In this document: positions 45,037 to 54,353 of the stretch, piece after piece
Layout of the letters: each line of letters opens with the position of its first letter
Numbering within the stretch: the first letter of the stretch is position 1
Origin: Dyadobacter sp. CY261
GTDB taxonomy: Bacteria; Bacteroidota; Bacteroidia; Cytophagales; Spirosomataceae
Direction: 5' to 3'
DNA: 64,000 nucleotides
Assembly (NCBI RefSeq): GCF_021440085.1
Contig: NZ_JAKCPW010000015.1
Span: forward strand, 1 to 64,000
Made by a program: the position numbers and the translations under genes
The notes under the pieces: model-generated
What the model was told of the DNA's origin: nothing
The model's input: only the letters and a program-made list of their open reading frames with translations
Database searches by the model: none

Positions 45037-48000
45037 TTACAGGTTCACGTTCAGGCCAAAAACGAACAGTTTTGTCATCGGGAAATTCTCCGATCCGCCG
45101 CGTTCCGGGTCATAATCGAGCTTGGTGAATGTGGCGAGGTTTTTGGCCGTTGCGTAAATGCGCAAGCCACGGATCACCTTCCAGTTGAAGCTGCTCACGG
45201 GCAGGTTGTAGGCGAGCGTGATGTTGCGTATCCGTGCGTAGGAAGCATCGCGGTAACCCAATGTAGACAGGTATTTCAATCCTGCATTTTTGTTGGGACG
45301 AGGGTATTCGTTGGTCGGGTTTTCGGGTGTCCAGTAATCCAGGCCGGCGGTGCTGTTACCTACGCCCTGCTGGTCAAAACGCGCGTAACGGTCGGAATTG
45401 ATCATCGCGCCGATGCGGGCGTAGATCATCACATTTAAATCAAACCCTTTGTATTTGATCGTATTGTCCAAGCCGCCGCTCCATTTCGGACGGGGTGTAC
45501 CCAGGATCACGCGGTCGTTCACAGCGTCGATCTTGCCGTCGCCATTCTGGTCTTTTACTTTGATTTCACCCGGTAGTTGGGTCGGGGAAATGGCCTTTGC
45601 CGCCTCAGCCTCGGAAGTTTGCCAGATGCCCAATTTCTCATAATCATAAAAAATGCTGATCGGGTTGCCGATAAACCAGCCATTACCAATGTCGTTGCCT
45701 TCGGTCACAAGCTCGGTAATCTCCTCCTTGTTTCGGGTAAATGTCAGGCTCGAATTCCAGGTAAAGTTCTGCGTGCGGATGTTTGTGGTACCCAAAACGA
45801 CCTCCACGCCCCGGTTGCGGGTTTTGCCAATGTTCTGCTTCACGGTGGTCACACCGGTGGTTGGCGGCAGGCCGCGATCGAGGAGCAGGTCGGAAGTGCG
45901 GGTATCGTAATAGTCGATCGAACCGTTGATACGTCCGTCGAACAGCCCGAAGTCCAGACCCAGGTTTTGCGTCGCAGAAAGTTCCCAGCCCAATGCAGCA
46001 TTGCCCACGTTTCGGGAGAAGGTGTAGGCAGGATAGGCCACCTCATCAAATCCAAATGCAATTCGCGTTAACGTGGTTTGCGTCGCATAAGGCCCGGACG
46101 GATCGTTACCGGCGATACCATAGCTCACGCGCAGTTTCAGATCGCTGAGTTTTTTGACATTTTTCATGAAACCTTCATCGATAATGCGCCATGCGAACGC
46201 AGCCGATGGGAAGAAAGTCCATTTGTTGCCAGGCGCCAATTTGGAAGAACCATCCTTGCGGGCAGTTAATGTCAGCAAGTACCGCTCTTTAAAACCATAA
46301 TTCACACGAGCGGCGAACGATACCAGATTGTTTTTGGAATAAGCCGAATTGATCTTGATCTCTTCCGTTGCGCTTCCTAGCGAATAAAACAACTGCGCAG
46401 GGATCAGCTGGTTAACACCCGATGCAGATGCATTGTCGGACACCGTCGCAAGCGAGCTCCCGATGCCGGTGAATGTAAAGCTGTGCTGCGCAAATGCCTT
46501 TTGGTAAGTCACTACATTCTCCCAGTTGATGGTCCGGCCGTTAGAAACATTGTAAGTTGCCAGTGATTTTCCTGTTAATGATCGGTCGATGGATTTGGGC
46601 GAAGAATATGCTCCATTGCGAGAATTCGACAGGTTCGCACCCAGCGTACTGCGGAATGTGAGCCCTTTCAATGGCGTAATTTCTAAGTAGCCGTTTGTGA
46701 GCGTACGCGTGGTGAGGATATTGTTGTTAAAAACGCCCGGCTGCTCGTCCGACAGCGGGTTGGCCGTTTGCCCGTCGAGCATAATGAAGTTGAAATTCCC
46801 CTGATCGTCGTACAAAGAACCGAGCGGGCTGATTTTGTTGGCCTGGTTCAGCGGGTCACGGCGGACGCTCTGGTTATAGTAGGTCAGCTGGCTTTGCAAG
46901 CCGATCTTCATCCAGTCGGTCAGCGTGTAATCCACATTGAGCCGGGCCGTGTAACGCTTCATTTCATCCAGTTTCAAAATCCCTTTTTCATTGAAATAAT
47001 CGACAGAAACATAGGATTTAAGCTTTTCCGAACCGCCACGGAAACCGAGCTGGTAGTTTTGCTGGAAACCCGGATGGATCAGTTCTTTCTGATAATCGGT
47101 CCAGACACCTTTCTGCAATGCATCATATTCGGCTACATTGGTAAAAATCGCAGGATCGTCGGCCGGGGTGTTCCAAACGCCGGCTGCACGCCAGGCCTCC
47201 CTTTTAAAGTCCCGGAACTCGGTGATATCCATTGCCCGCGGGTACATCGTTACCTGCGATACGCCCGCGTATGAGTTGAAGGAAATATCCGGACGGCCGC
47301 TTTTTCCTTTTTTGGTGGTAATCAAAATAACGCCGTTGGCACCGCGGGAACCGTAAATTGCAATGGAAGAAGCGTCCTTCAAAACCTCCATGGACTCGAT
47401 GTCATTCGAATTGATATCGGCCAGATCGCCATACTGCACGCCGTCGACGATAATGAGCGGGGAGTTGTTACCGCCTATCGACCGGTTGCCGCGAATGGTA
47501 ATGTTCACGCCCGCACCTGCCTGCCCGCTGCTGCGGGTAATGTCCGCCCCTGCGATCTTTCCTTGCACGGCATCAAGCACGTTGGCGGAAGGTACTTCCT
47601 TCAACTGCTCACTTTTCAGCTGAACCACCGAGCCTGTCAGGTCGCGCTTGCGCACAGCCCCGTAACCGATCACGATTACCTCATCCAATGCGCTTACGTC
47701 GGGTTTAAGAGAGATGTTAAATGCGGTTTGCGCGCCCAGTACCACGTCCTGGCTTTGGTAACCTACAAATGAAAAGGTCAGAATGGCCGTAGGGTCATCC
47801 GGCACCAGAAGGCTGAATTTGCCCTGACCGTCGCTGCTCGTGCCGCGGTTCGTACCTTTTAATATAATACTCACACCCGGGAGCGTGGCATTTTTTTCAT
47901 CGGTCAGTACGCCGGTAACTGTTCGGTCTACTATAATTTGTGCTTTAATGGGCGCTACCGACTCCTCTCTTGCGGCATTTTCCAGCACAATTTGTCCGCC

Positions 48001-48348
48001 TACGACACGGTAGGTAAGGTTCAATGGTGCCAGAATTTCGTCCAACGCCGCATCCAGCCGCTTTTTATTGACTTCCACACTCACATTTCTGGCGACATTC
48101 ACCCGCTCGGAGCTGTAAACTATACGGGCTTTGGTCTGTTTCTCAATGCTGCTGATGATCTTTTCGAAGCGCTGATTCTGAAATTTTAATGTCACCAGCT
48201 TCGACATCACTTCCTGTTGATCGGCATCACTGGCAAATGCGATCTGGCATGCCAAAAAGGCCATGGCTGTTGCCAGTAGCAATAATTTTCCGGGCACTGT
48301 CAGGCCGCGGCAGAAGAGTATTAAAAGTAAAGGTTCTGTTTTTTTCAT
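45037..48348 (-). CDS. SusC/RagA-family TonB-linked receptor with STN domain
   Basis: The 1103-residue receptor has a signal peptide, an STN/secretin domain (about 55-110: TLKFQNQRFEKIISSIEKQT), a carboxypeptidase-like domain (VTGVLTDEKNATLPGVSIIL), plug motifs GVNITIRGNRSIGGNNSPL and MEVLKDASSIAIYGSRGANG, and the large barrel ending KLFVFGLNVNL. The STN domain lets such receptors signal to an FecR anti-sigma factor, and an FecR gene lies directly upstream. ATG at 48348 removes 93 unlikely residues. Confidence 0.95.
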   Translation of the reverse strand: MKKTEPLLLILFCRGLTVPGKLLLLATAMAFLACQIAFASDADQQEVMSKLVTLKFQNQRFEKIISSIEKQTKARIVYSSERVNVARNVSVEVNKKRLDAALDEILAPLNLTYRVVGGQIVLENAAREESVAPIKAQIIVDRTVTGVLTDEKNATLPGVSIILKGTNRGTSSDGQGKFSLLVPDDPTAILTFSFVGYQSQDVVLGAQTAFNISLKPDVSALDEVIVIGYGAVRKRDLTGSVVQLKSEQLKEVPSANVLDAVQGKIAGADITRSSGQAGAGVNITIRGNRSIGGNNSPLIIVDGVQYGDLADINSNDIESMEVLKDASSIAIYGSRGANGVILITTKKGKSGRPDISFNSYAGVSQVTMYPRAMDITEFRDFKREAWRAAGVWNTPADDPAIFTNVAEYDALQKGVWTDYQKELIHPGFQQNYQLGFRGGSEKLKSYVSVDYFNEKGILKLDEMKRYTARLNVDYTLTDWMKIGLQSQLTYYNQSVRRDPLNQANKISPLGSLYDDQGNFNFIMLDGQTANPLSDEQPGVFNNNILTTRTLTNGYLEITPLKGLTFRSTLGANLSNSRNGAYSSPKSIDRSLTGKSLATYNVSNGRTINWENVVTYQKAFAQHSFTFTGIGSSLATVSDNASASGVNQLIPAQLFYSLGSATEEIKINSAYSKNNLVSFAARVNYGFKERYLLTLTARKDGSSKLAPGNKWTFFPSAAFAWRIIDEGFMKNVKKLSDLKLRVSYGIAGNDPSGPYATQTTLTRIAFGFDEVAYPAYTFSRNVGNAALGWELSATQNLGLDFGLFDGRINGSIDYYDTRTSDLLLDRGLPPTTGVTTVKQNIGKTRNRGVEVVLGTTNIRTQNFTWNSSLTFTRNKEEITELVTEGNDIGNGWFIGNPISIFYDYEKLGIWQTSEAEAAKAISPTQLPGEIKVKDQNGDGKIDAVNDRVILGTPRPKWSGGLDNTIKYKGFDLNVMIYARIGAMINSDRYARFDQQGVGNSTAGLDYWTPENPTNEYPRPNKNAGLKYLSTLGYRDASYARIRNITLAYNLPVSSFNWKVIRGLRIYATAKNLATFTKLDYDPERGGSENFPMTKLFVFGLNVNL

Positions 48349-48434
48349 ACCTTTAAATGTTTTATTGAATGGACATTTGATAAAATGAAGGTCCCGAAAT
48401 GGCCCGATTCGCTGTCGGTCCTGCGGGGTTTCTG

Positions 48435-48466
48435 ACGCTGGCCCATGTTCGCTGCATGGCCAGCGT
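48435..48466. promoter_or_regulatory. hairpin between fecR-like and susC genes
   Basis: A 9-bp stem (48435-48443 and 48458-48466) lies in the 130-base spacer. The plus strand has TTTT after it, the minus (coding) strand does not. Role unclear; possible partial terminator or RNA processing element. Confidence 0.4.
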
Positions 48467-48478
48467 TTTGGTTTGCGG

Positions 48479-49522
48479 CTATGTCTGCATAAGTGAACGG
48501 TTGAGTTTATGTATTCGAAAAGCTTGTGATCCCTGGAGCTTGCAGCCGGGTCCGGAAATGCGGATAGTGGATCCACGGATCTGGTATTTCGCGCCTGAAG
48601 CCGCGCAGATAATATCCAGTTGAACAAAAAGTGGTTGTCCGCTCAGGTCGGCGGTCAGTGTGCAGTTCAGGACCTGCTTGTTTTCGGTTTCAATATCTAC
48701 GCCCCATGCATCGCGGATGTGCTGTGCTACTTCCGAAAGTGGGACGTTGTGAAAACGGAACGAGACGTTGGTATTCAAAATCCGGGGTTTCCCGGCCAAC
48801 CCGGCGGAAAGTTTGCCCGAAGCCCGGTCGAAAGTAGCGGTGTGGTTGGGGCTTATGAGAATATCAGCTGTTTTTTTGCCTGCCTGTCCGGCATAAACCG
48901 ACACGAGGCCTGTCACCACTTCGACCGTGGTTTGTCTGCCATTGGCAGCGGTGCCGACGTGGAAGCTGGTGCCAAGCACCTTGGTTGTAACATCGCCCGA
49001 ATGCACATAGAAAGGTCTTTTCGGATTCTTGCGAATGCTGAAAAACGCATTTCCCTTTAACATCACCACTCTTTTTTCCTGTTCAAAATGGGTCGGAAAG
49101 CGCACGGATGCACCGGGGCTGAGCTCCACGGTGCTGCTGTCTTCCAATAGCACGGGCAATATACCGGTACCATCGTTCCGTCGCTCGTCCCAGGAATAGG
49201 TGGCCAAAGGAATGCCCCGGTCCAGCACTTTACCCGAAAGAAACCATACGATCAATAGAAGGGATGCAGCTATTGCGCTCCACCGGAAGTAAATCGACCG
49301 AAAGGGATTTTTACGAACTTCGTCCAGATCCGGGAGGCTGGCCTTTTCCTGCATTCCGGCCCATATCCGCGCGTCAATACCTTGCAGATCAGCGTCGGAG
49401 ATGTTTTCTGCGCGATCGTTTTCAAGCAACGCAAACCAGTGTTCGACCAGTCGTTTCTCGTCATCGGAGCACCGGCCTTCCTGATATTTCTCCAATAATG
49501 CTGCGAATTCTTCCCGGTTCAT
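48479..49522 (-). CDS. FecR-family anti-sigma factor
   Basis: The 347-residue protein has a cytoplasmic N-terminal anti-sigma region with EKYQEGRCSDDEKRLVEHWF, a membrane span near residue 85-102 (SAIAASLLLIVWFLSG), the FecR domain VELSPGASVRFPTHFEQEKR and DVTTKVLGTSFHVGTA, and a C-terminal STN-like module (FHNVPLSEVAQHIRDAWGVD). It should hold the ECF sigma factor inactive until SusC signals substrate. ATG at 49522 is preferred to an upstream TTG. Confidence 0.93.
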   Translation of the reverse strand: MNREEFAALLEKYQEGRCSDDEKRLVEHWFALLENDRAENISDADLQGIDARIWAGMQEKASLPDLDEVRKNPFRSIYFRWSAIAASLLLIVWFLSGKVLDRGIPLATYSWDERRNDGTGILPVLLEDSSTVELSPGASVRFPTHFEQEKRVVMLKGNAFFSIRKNPKRPFYVHSGDVTTKVLGTSFHVGTAANGRQTTVEVVTGLVSVYAGQAGKKTADILISPNHTATFDRASGKLSAGLAGKPRILNTNVSFRFHNVPLSEVAQHIRDAWGVDIETENKQVLNCTLTADLSGQPLFVQLDIICAASGAKYQIRGSTIRISGPGCKLQGSQAFRIHKLNRSLMQT

Positions 49523-49693
49523 GGGCTGCAATAGCTAATCTGCTTTTTGAACAAGTAGTCAGTGAATCGGTCGCTGATCCGCAAAACGTTTTAGAGATTA
49601 TTTGATTTGTTATATTAATTGTGGCATTTGGGTAGAAGATTCTTTCTTTTGTGCTAGGGGAGGACAGGGGAAAGAGAGGGTGGGCTAAAAGAA

Positions 49694-49746
49694 GGAATCG
49701 CGTAGCGCTGTAATATTGGTAGCAAAAAAACATATGCCGCGATTCC
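49694..49746. repeat. intergenic palindromic element
   Basis: Nine-base arms GGAATCGCG and CGCGATTCC (49694-49702, 49738-49746) enclose 35 bases with a TAATATTGGTAGC segment and a run of seven As. This looks like the short repeated palindromes that recur in Cytophagales intergenic DNA; I saw no second copy here. It lies between the sigma and FecR genes. Confidence 0.45.
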
Positions 49747-49759
49747 CTTTCCTCCTTTT

Positions 49760-50311
49760 TCAAAGATACTCCTTCAAATAAGTGCGCAGCGCCTTCACTA
49801 CGAGGCTTAAATGATGCTCCACAGTTCGCTGGGGCATTTGGATTTCACTGGCGATTTCTTTGGTGGAGCGGTTTTCGAGGCGGTGGAGGCGGAATATAGT
49901 CTGTGACTTTTCTGGGAAATGACTGAGGCGGGCTTCGATGCTGTTCATCAATTCGCTGGCGTTCAGTTGTTCTTCTGTCGAATAAATGGCATCCGAATGT
50001 CCTGAAAATGAGTGTGTAAGATATTTTTCATGCACCATGGCCGATTTAAAATGGTTGATGCAACTGTATTTCACCGAAGTAACCAAGTAAGCTTCCAGGT
50101 TTTCAACTTGCAAAAGGCTGCGGCGTTCCCAGAGGCGCAGGAATACATCCTGTACAATTCCCTCCACAGCCTCGCGATCGGCGATCTTGCGGATTGCGAG
50201 CAGGTACATTTTTTTCCAGTAACGCTCGTAGATCTCCCGAAATGCCATGCCGCAGTCGTCGTCATGCAGTGCGTCGACAAGCTGTGGGTCCGATAGAGAT
50301 TTGACGTTCAT
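49760..50311 (-). CDS. ECF RNA polymerase sigma factor (Bacteroidota type)
   Basis: The 183-residue sigma-70 protein has region 2 (FREIYERYWKKMYLLAIRKI, IVQDVFLRLWERR) and region 4 (FPEKSQTIFRLHRLENRSTK, then EIASEIQMPQRTVEHHLSLV). It should direct transcription of the SusCD locus after release from FecR. ATG at 50311 is favoured over a start 41 residues upstream. A palindromic element separates it from the fecR-like gene. Confidence 0.92.
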   Translation of the reverse strand: MNVKSLSDPQLVDALHDDDCGMAFREIYERYWKKMYLLAIRKIADREAVEGIVQDVFLRLWERRSLLQVENLEAYLVTSVKYSCINHFKSAMVHEKYLTHSFSGHSDAIYSTEEQLNASELMNSIEARLSHFPEKSQTIFRLHRLENRSTKEIASEIQMPQRTVEHHLSLVVKALRTYLKEYL

Positions 50312-50650
50312 GAATGCCTGGTTAATTCGTTTGTCGTAATTGATGCGGTTTGAATAGTAGGATTTTTCCTGGATGCGTCCAGTTGCCGGATAGGTAGCTG
50401 GACTTAATTTGAACCCATTTTTGATCGTGACCAATGCAAATGCCTGATTTTTTTACGCAGACGTTGCCGGGAACGTTATCATTTGGAATTTTTACCGGGA
50501 AAAGCATACTTTTTCCCGGCATTGCAAAATAATACGACTAGATTTGCCGAATAGACATTTGCAGTATTACAAGATTACTTTGTGCAAAATCTGCGGTAAA
50601 AGCGCATTAAAACGTGCTTTTATCTGACCTGTTCCTTACCTGTACCAGTC
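50312..50650. other. divergent regulatory region, sigma factor / Gfo-Idh gene
   Basis: It holds a 9-bp hairpin (50495-50503 and 50511-50519) with an alternative pairing of its right arm to CCGGGAA near 50467, and a -7 box at 50539-50546. The alternative stems could be a leader or terminator structure. No gene. Confidence 0.45.
50539..50546 (+). promoter_or_regulatory. candidate -7 box TAGATTTG for the Gfo/Idh gene
   Basis: Exact TAnnTTTG match. A TTG at 50522-50524 is only 14 bases upstream, shorter than ideal. Confidence 0.3.
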
Positions 50651-51961
50651 ATGACTATTTCGAGAAGAAAATTCATCCAAACCACCACTGCGGCCACCAC
50701 TGGCGCCGCGTTTTTCCCGGCTATCACTGAGCTGGCACACGCTGGCAAGCCATTTCGTGCCGCCGCAGACAAGATCCGCGTCGCGGCCATCGGGATTAAT
50801 AGTATGGGTTGGGCGGACATTAATGCGGTCATCAAAAATCCGGGTGTGGAATGTGTCGCATTGTGTGATGCCGACCGCAATGTGCTCGACAAACGTGCAG
50901 CCGAATTCGCCGGAAAGGGCATTCAGGTAAAAACCTACGCGGATTATCGCCAGGTGCTGGACAATAAGGATATCGATGCGGTCGTGATCGGTACGCCCGA
51001 TCACTGGCATTGCCTGATGATGGCCGAAGCGTGTGAGGCAGGAAAGGATGTTTACGTGGAGAAGCCGATCGGGAATTCCATTGCCGAATGCCGGAGCATG
51101 GTCGCCGCGCAGGAACGTTATAAGCGCGTGGTGCAAGTGGGGCAATGGCAGCGGAGCCAGAAGCATTTCCGCGACGCGGTCGATTTTATGTATTCAGGTA
51201 AATTGGGCAAAATAGGGTTGGTGAAAGTGTGGGGTTATTTCAATTACGGCAACCCGATTTTGAAACAGCCTGATACCGCGGCACCGGCGGGTGTCGATTA
51301 TAATATGTGGCTTGGGCCGGCTACCAAAAGGCCATTTAACTCCAATCGCTTCCACGGCTCATTTCGCTGGTTTTGGGATTACGCCGGCGGTATTATGACT
51401 GACTGGGGCGTGCATTTGCTCGATTATGCATTGTTGGGTATGAAGGCGACCGCTGAACCCCGGCGTGTGAGCGCGAATGGCACGATGTTGCGTAATCCGG
51501 GAGCCGAAACGCCCGACACGCTGACTACGCTTTTCGAATATGAAGGGTTCAACATCCAATGGGAGCATGTGATCGGTTATGGTGCGGGTATTTACAACCG
51601 TCAGCACGGCATTGCTTTCCTGGGCGAGAACGGAACGCTCATTGTCGACCGGAACGGCTGGGAAGTGGTGCCCTACGAAAAACGGATGGAGGCGGTAATG
51701 TTGCAAAAATCATCCGATAACGGCCTCGACGAGCACGCCCGTAATTTTGTGGAGGTCATCCGTTCCCGCAACCTGGGCGACCTGCATGCCCCCATTCGCG
51801 TAGGCGCAGAAGTGGCGATCTTGTCGCAAATGGGCAACATCGCTTACCGGACGGGCAGCACCTTACATTGGAATGCACAAAAAGGCGAGTTTGACAACGC
51901 GGCAGCCAACAAGCTAATCGCAAACGATTATCACAATGGCTACAAAATGCCACGTGCATAG
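50651..51961 (+). CDS. Tat-exported Gfo/Idh/MocA-family oxidoreductase
   Basis: The 436-residue protein opens with a twin-arginine signal (ISRRKFIQTTTAATTGAAFF). The Rossmann domain begins IRVAAIGINSMGWADINAVI and carries the E-K-P motif in YVEKPIGNSIAECRSM. The C-terminal domain has FRWFWDYAGGIMTDWGVHLL, typical of the Bacteroidota exported subgroup. These enzymes oxidise or rearrange sugars, glycosides or inositols with tightly bound NAD(P), some acting as glycosidases. The ligand is not clear here. Confidence 0.9.
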   Translation: MTISRRKFIQTTTAATTGAAFFPAITELAHAGKPFRAAADKIRVAAIGINSMGWADINAVIKNPGVECVALCDADRNVLDKRAAEFAGKGIQVKTYADYRQVLDNKDIDAVVIGTPDHWHCLMMAEACEAGKDVYVEKPIGNSIAECRSMVAAQERYKRVVQVGQWQRSQKHFRDAVDFMYSGKLGKIGLVKVWGYFNYGNPILKQPDTAAPAGVDYNMWLGPATKRPFNSNRFHGSFRWFWDYAGGIMTDWGVHLLDYALLGMKATAEPRRVSANGTMLRNPGAETPDTLTTLFEYEGFNIQWEHVIGYGAGIYNRQHGIAFLGENGTLIVDRNGWEVVPYEKRMEAVMLQKSSDNGLDEHARNFVEVIRSRNLGDLHAPIRVGAEVAILSQMGNIAYRTGSTLHWNAQKGEFDNAAANKLIANDYHNGYKMPRA

Positions 51962-52010
51962 CCGTTCAGGAACTCGGCGGGCACATCGGCGGGAAAATGG
52001 GCCGAAGACA

Positions 52011-53183
52011 TTAAGGCGATTTGGACGACGCGCTGAAAAGCCATTCCGGCGTAATGCTTTGCAGCACGATCTGCTCATAAGAACCGGTTTTTCCGCATTC
52101 ATAAAGACATAGGATACGGCCGTCTGGCAAAGCCGCGAGGCTCGAATAGGCCGATGGGCCAGCGGAAATTGTTCTTATTACGGGCCAGGTTTTTCCTTCA
52201 TCAAAACTTGCGCGCAGCGTAAGGTTATGCCTTTTTGTGGAGCTTGCCGGGTTCAGAAAGAGCATGGTGTTCCTGTTTCTCTTACCGCTTTTGTATGTGT
52301 ACCGCAGGATCGATGCCTGGCATATCGGCTCGACCAGTTCGGGAACGTCTTCCGGGGCCGTCCAGCTTACGCCACCATCATAACTTACCGATTGTGCCCT
52401 TCGTCCATGGCCGAAATAGGAGCGCATATTCATGAGCAAAGTGCCGTTTCCGTCTGCTACTTCAATTACCTGACATTCATTCATTTTTGGTGTGATAGTG
52501 CCGCCAAGCTGCCAGGTTTTGCCATGATCGTCGCTGTAAATGGCGTGCGATCCGTATTCGAACGGGCCGTTGCGGACTTTGCCGTTGGGGTCGTCGTAGC
52601 TGAAATCGCAGGGGATTACGAGCCGACCTTTGCGCGGGCCGTTTTTGATTTGAATACCAATGCCCGGCCCGGTGGCGTACCAGCCCCATTCGGGTTTCTT
52701 GGTGGTTTGGGTGATATCAACCGGTTTCGTCCAGCTTGCACCGTGATCGCCACTTCGCGATAACCACACGGTGCGGGTCGACGCGGATTTTTTGGTGATT
52801 ATGTCTTTTTCGGGCACATCTCCGCGGTTGTGGGTGAGCAGCAGTAATATTTCTCCGGTTTCTTCATCGAGCACCGGACAGGGATTGCCGCAGGTATTTG
52901 GCCCGTCGTCCCAGACGACGGCCTGGCTACTCCATGTTTTGCCATGGTCGGTAGAGCGCTTCATGAGCAGGTCGATGTCCCCGGCGTCCGCGGCCCCCTC
53001 TTTCCGTCCTTCACAGAATGCGATCAGTACGCCGCTTTTGGAGCGGATCAACGCAGGGATGCGGTAGCTTTTATAACCGTTTTCACCCGCCGTGAACAAT
53101 GTTTGAAGATCCGGATCGCTTTGCGAAAATGCCGCCGATGTAATAGCCAGAAGTGTCAGTATCAAAAAGGTCTTTCGGAGCAT
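52011..53183 (-). CDS. secreted sialidase-like BNR-repeat enzyme
   Basis: The 390-residue protein has a signal peptide (about 1-20), an R-I-P motif (YRIPALIRSKSG) and five Asp-box repeats: STDHGKTW, SGDHGASW, SDDHGKTW, SYDGGVSW and SFDEGKTW. Arginines and a Glu/Tyr typical of GH33 exo-alpha-sialidases occur in FCEGRKEGAADAGD and near the C-terminus. The six-bladed propeller fits removal of sialic acid or another acid sugar. In a plant-polymer degrader the real substrate may be a 2-keto sugar of pectin such as Kdo. Confidence 0.82.
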   Translation of the reverse strand: MLRKTFLILTLLAITSAAFSQSDPDLQTLFTAGENGYKSYRIPALIRSKSGVLIAFCEGRKEGAADAGDIDLLMKRSTDHGKTWSSQAVVWDDGPNTCGNPCPVLDEETGEILLLLTHNRGDVPEKDIITKKSASTRTVWLSRSGDHGASWTKPVDITQTTKKPEWGWYATGPGIGIQIKNGPRKGRLVIPCDFSYDDPNGKVRNGPFEYGSHAIYSDDHGKTWQLGGTITPKMNECQVIEVADGNGTLLMNMRSYFGHGRRAQSVSYDGGVSWTAPEDVPELVEPICQASILRYTYKSGKRNRNTMLFLNPASSTKRHNLTLRASFDEGKTWPVIRTISAGPSAYSSLAALPDGRILCLYECGKTGSYEQIVLQSITPEWLFSASSKSP

Positions 53184-53470
53184 ATCATCTGATTACGTGT
53201 AGGTAAATCTAAAACTATTGCTACTGAACAGGTAAATATTCCTAATTGGTGTTAAAATGTCACCGATCAGATGATTTTTTACCGTTAAGTAAATTTGACT
53301 GTCGCAATAACTCTTATAAAATTTATGTAACCATATTTTTAATAAATTGTCAAACTAATTCTATTAATACATGGAATGATGCAATCCCGGAGTGTAGGAT
53401 TGATTGAGGTGAACGTGGGCACAGCCATGCATTGAGTCCGCATTTCATTTCACTTTAACCATCATACACC

Positions 53471-54316
53471 ATGTTAAAAGTTACTAGTAATGCTCCCCAA
53501 ACCATCCGTTTGGGCGGCGCCTCCACAGAAACTAACTCGATGTTCGGTCCGCTCACAGACCTGATCGGCACCTGGGTAGGAAACAAAGGCTGGAACCTCG
53601 TGGCGGTTCCCAATCAAAAAGGCGGTTTTCTGCTGCTGGTACAGCCTTACACCGAAACGCTCACTATCACGCCCCTGAGCACGCCGACACCCAACCGCGG
53701 CACACATGTCGTACAGCAGGTGCCCACGTTGCTCTACAGCCTCCGCATTCACAGCAATGTCGACGGCAGCCTACTGCATGCCGAAAACGGTACCTGGCTC
53801 CTGCTCAACGACTGTCCCGACGAATTCAGCATTGCACGCCAGGCATCGGTACCACACGGAGATTCGCTACTGGCACTCGGCGGGTCGGCTGTAAATAGTG
53901 GCGCTCCCAACATTCCCGAGATCAGCACGCTGCCGATTACCGGCCCTGGCTCCAAGCCGCTGGGTTACACCGACCCCTATCTGACGCCCTTGCCCGGCTT
54001 CACCAAAACCAACCCTAATGCCACCCTGCAAGCCGCAATCGCAGGACAAACGATCACTTCCACGACGACCATTTCAGTCAGCACGGCCAATAAAGGCGGT
54101 ATTACCAACATTCCATTTATCGTGCAGAATGCCAATACCACCAGTTTCGAGGCTACTTTCTGGATCGAGACTGTGGAGAATGCAAACACGGGCGGCTCAT
54201 TCCAGCAATTGCAATATTCTCAAACCGCTATCATCGAGTTTATTCCGCAATTCCATGACCCGTCCAAGCTGATCCAGTGGCCGCATGTGAACATCAATAC
54301 ATTAGTAAAACAGTAA
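53471..54316 (+). CDS. nitrobindin-like beta-barrel protein, first gene of a flavoprotein cluster
   Basis: The 281-residue cytoplasmic protein resembles heme-binding beta-barrel (THAP4/nitrobindin) proteins in its first half: PLTDLIGTWVGNKGWNLVAV, YTETLTITP, LLYSLRIHSNVDGSLLHAEN and GTWLLL. Whether the proximal histidine is present cannot be settled here. A second part (about 165-281) is Thr/Asn-rich and beta-rich and not recognised. It lies 37 bases upstream of a flavin oxidase gene, with a second oxidase after that, so a role in handling heme, NO or an amine product is possible. Confidence 0.6.
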   Translation: MLKVTSNAPQTIRLGGASTETNSMFGPLTDLIGTWVGNKGWNLVAVPNQKGGFLLLVQPYTETLTITPLSTPTPNRGTHVVQQVPTLLYSLRIHSNVDGSLLHAENGTWLLLNDCPDEFSIARQASVPHGDSLLALGGSAVNSGAPNIPEISTLPITGPGSKPLGYTDPYLTPLPGFTKTNPNATLQAAIAGQTITSTTTISVSTANKGGITNIPFIVQNANTTSFEATFWIETVENANTGGSFQQLQYSQTAIIEFIPQFHDPSKLIQWPHVNINTLVKQ

Positions 54317-54353
54317 ACTCAACATTCTATCCTTCACAAAAAAAGAAAATACA

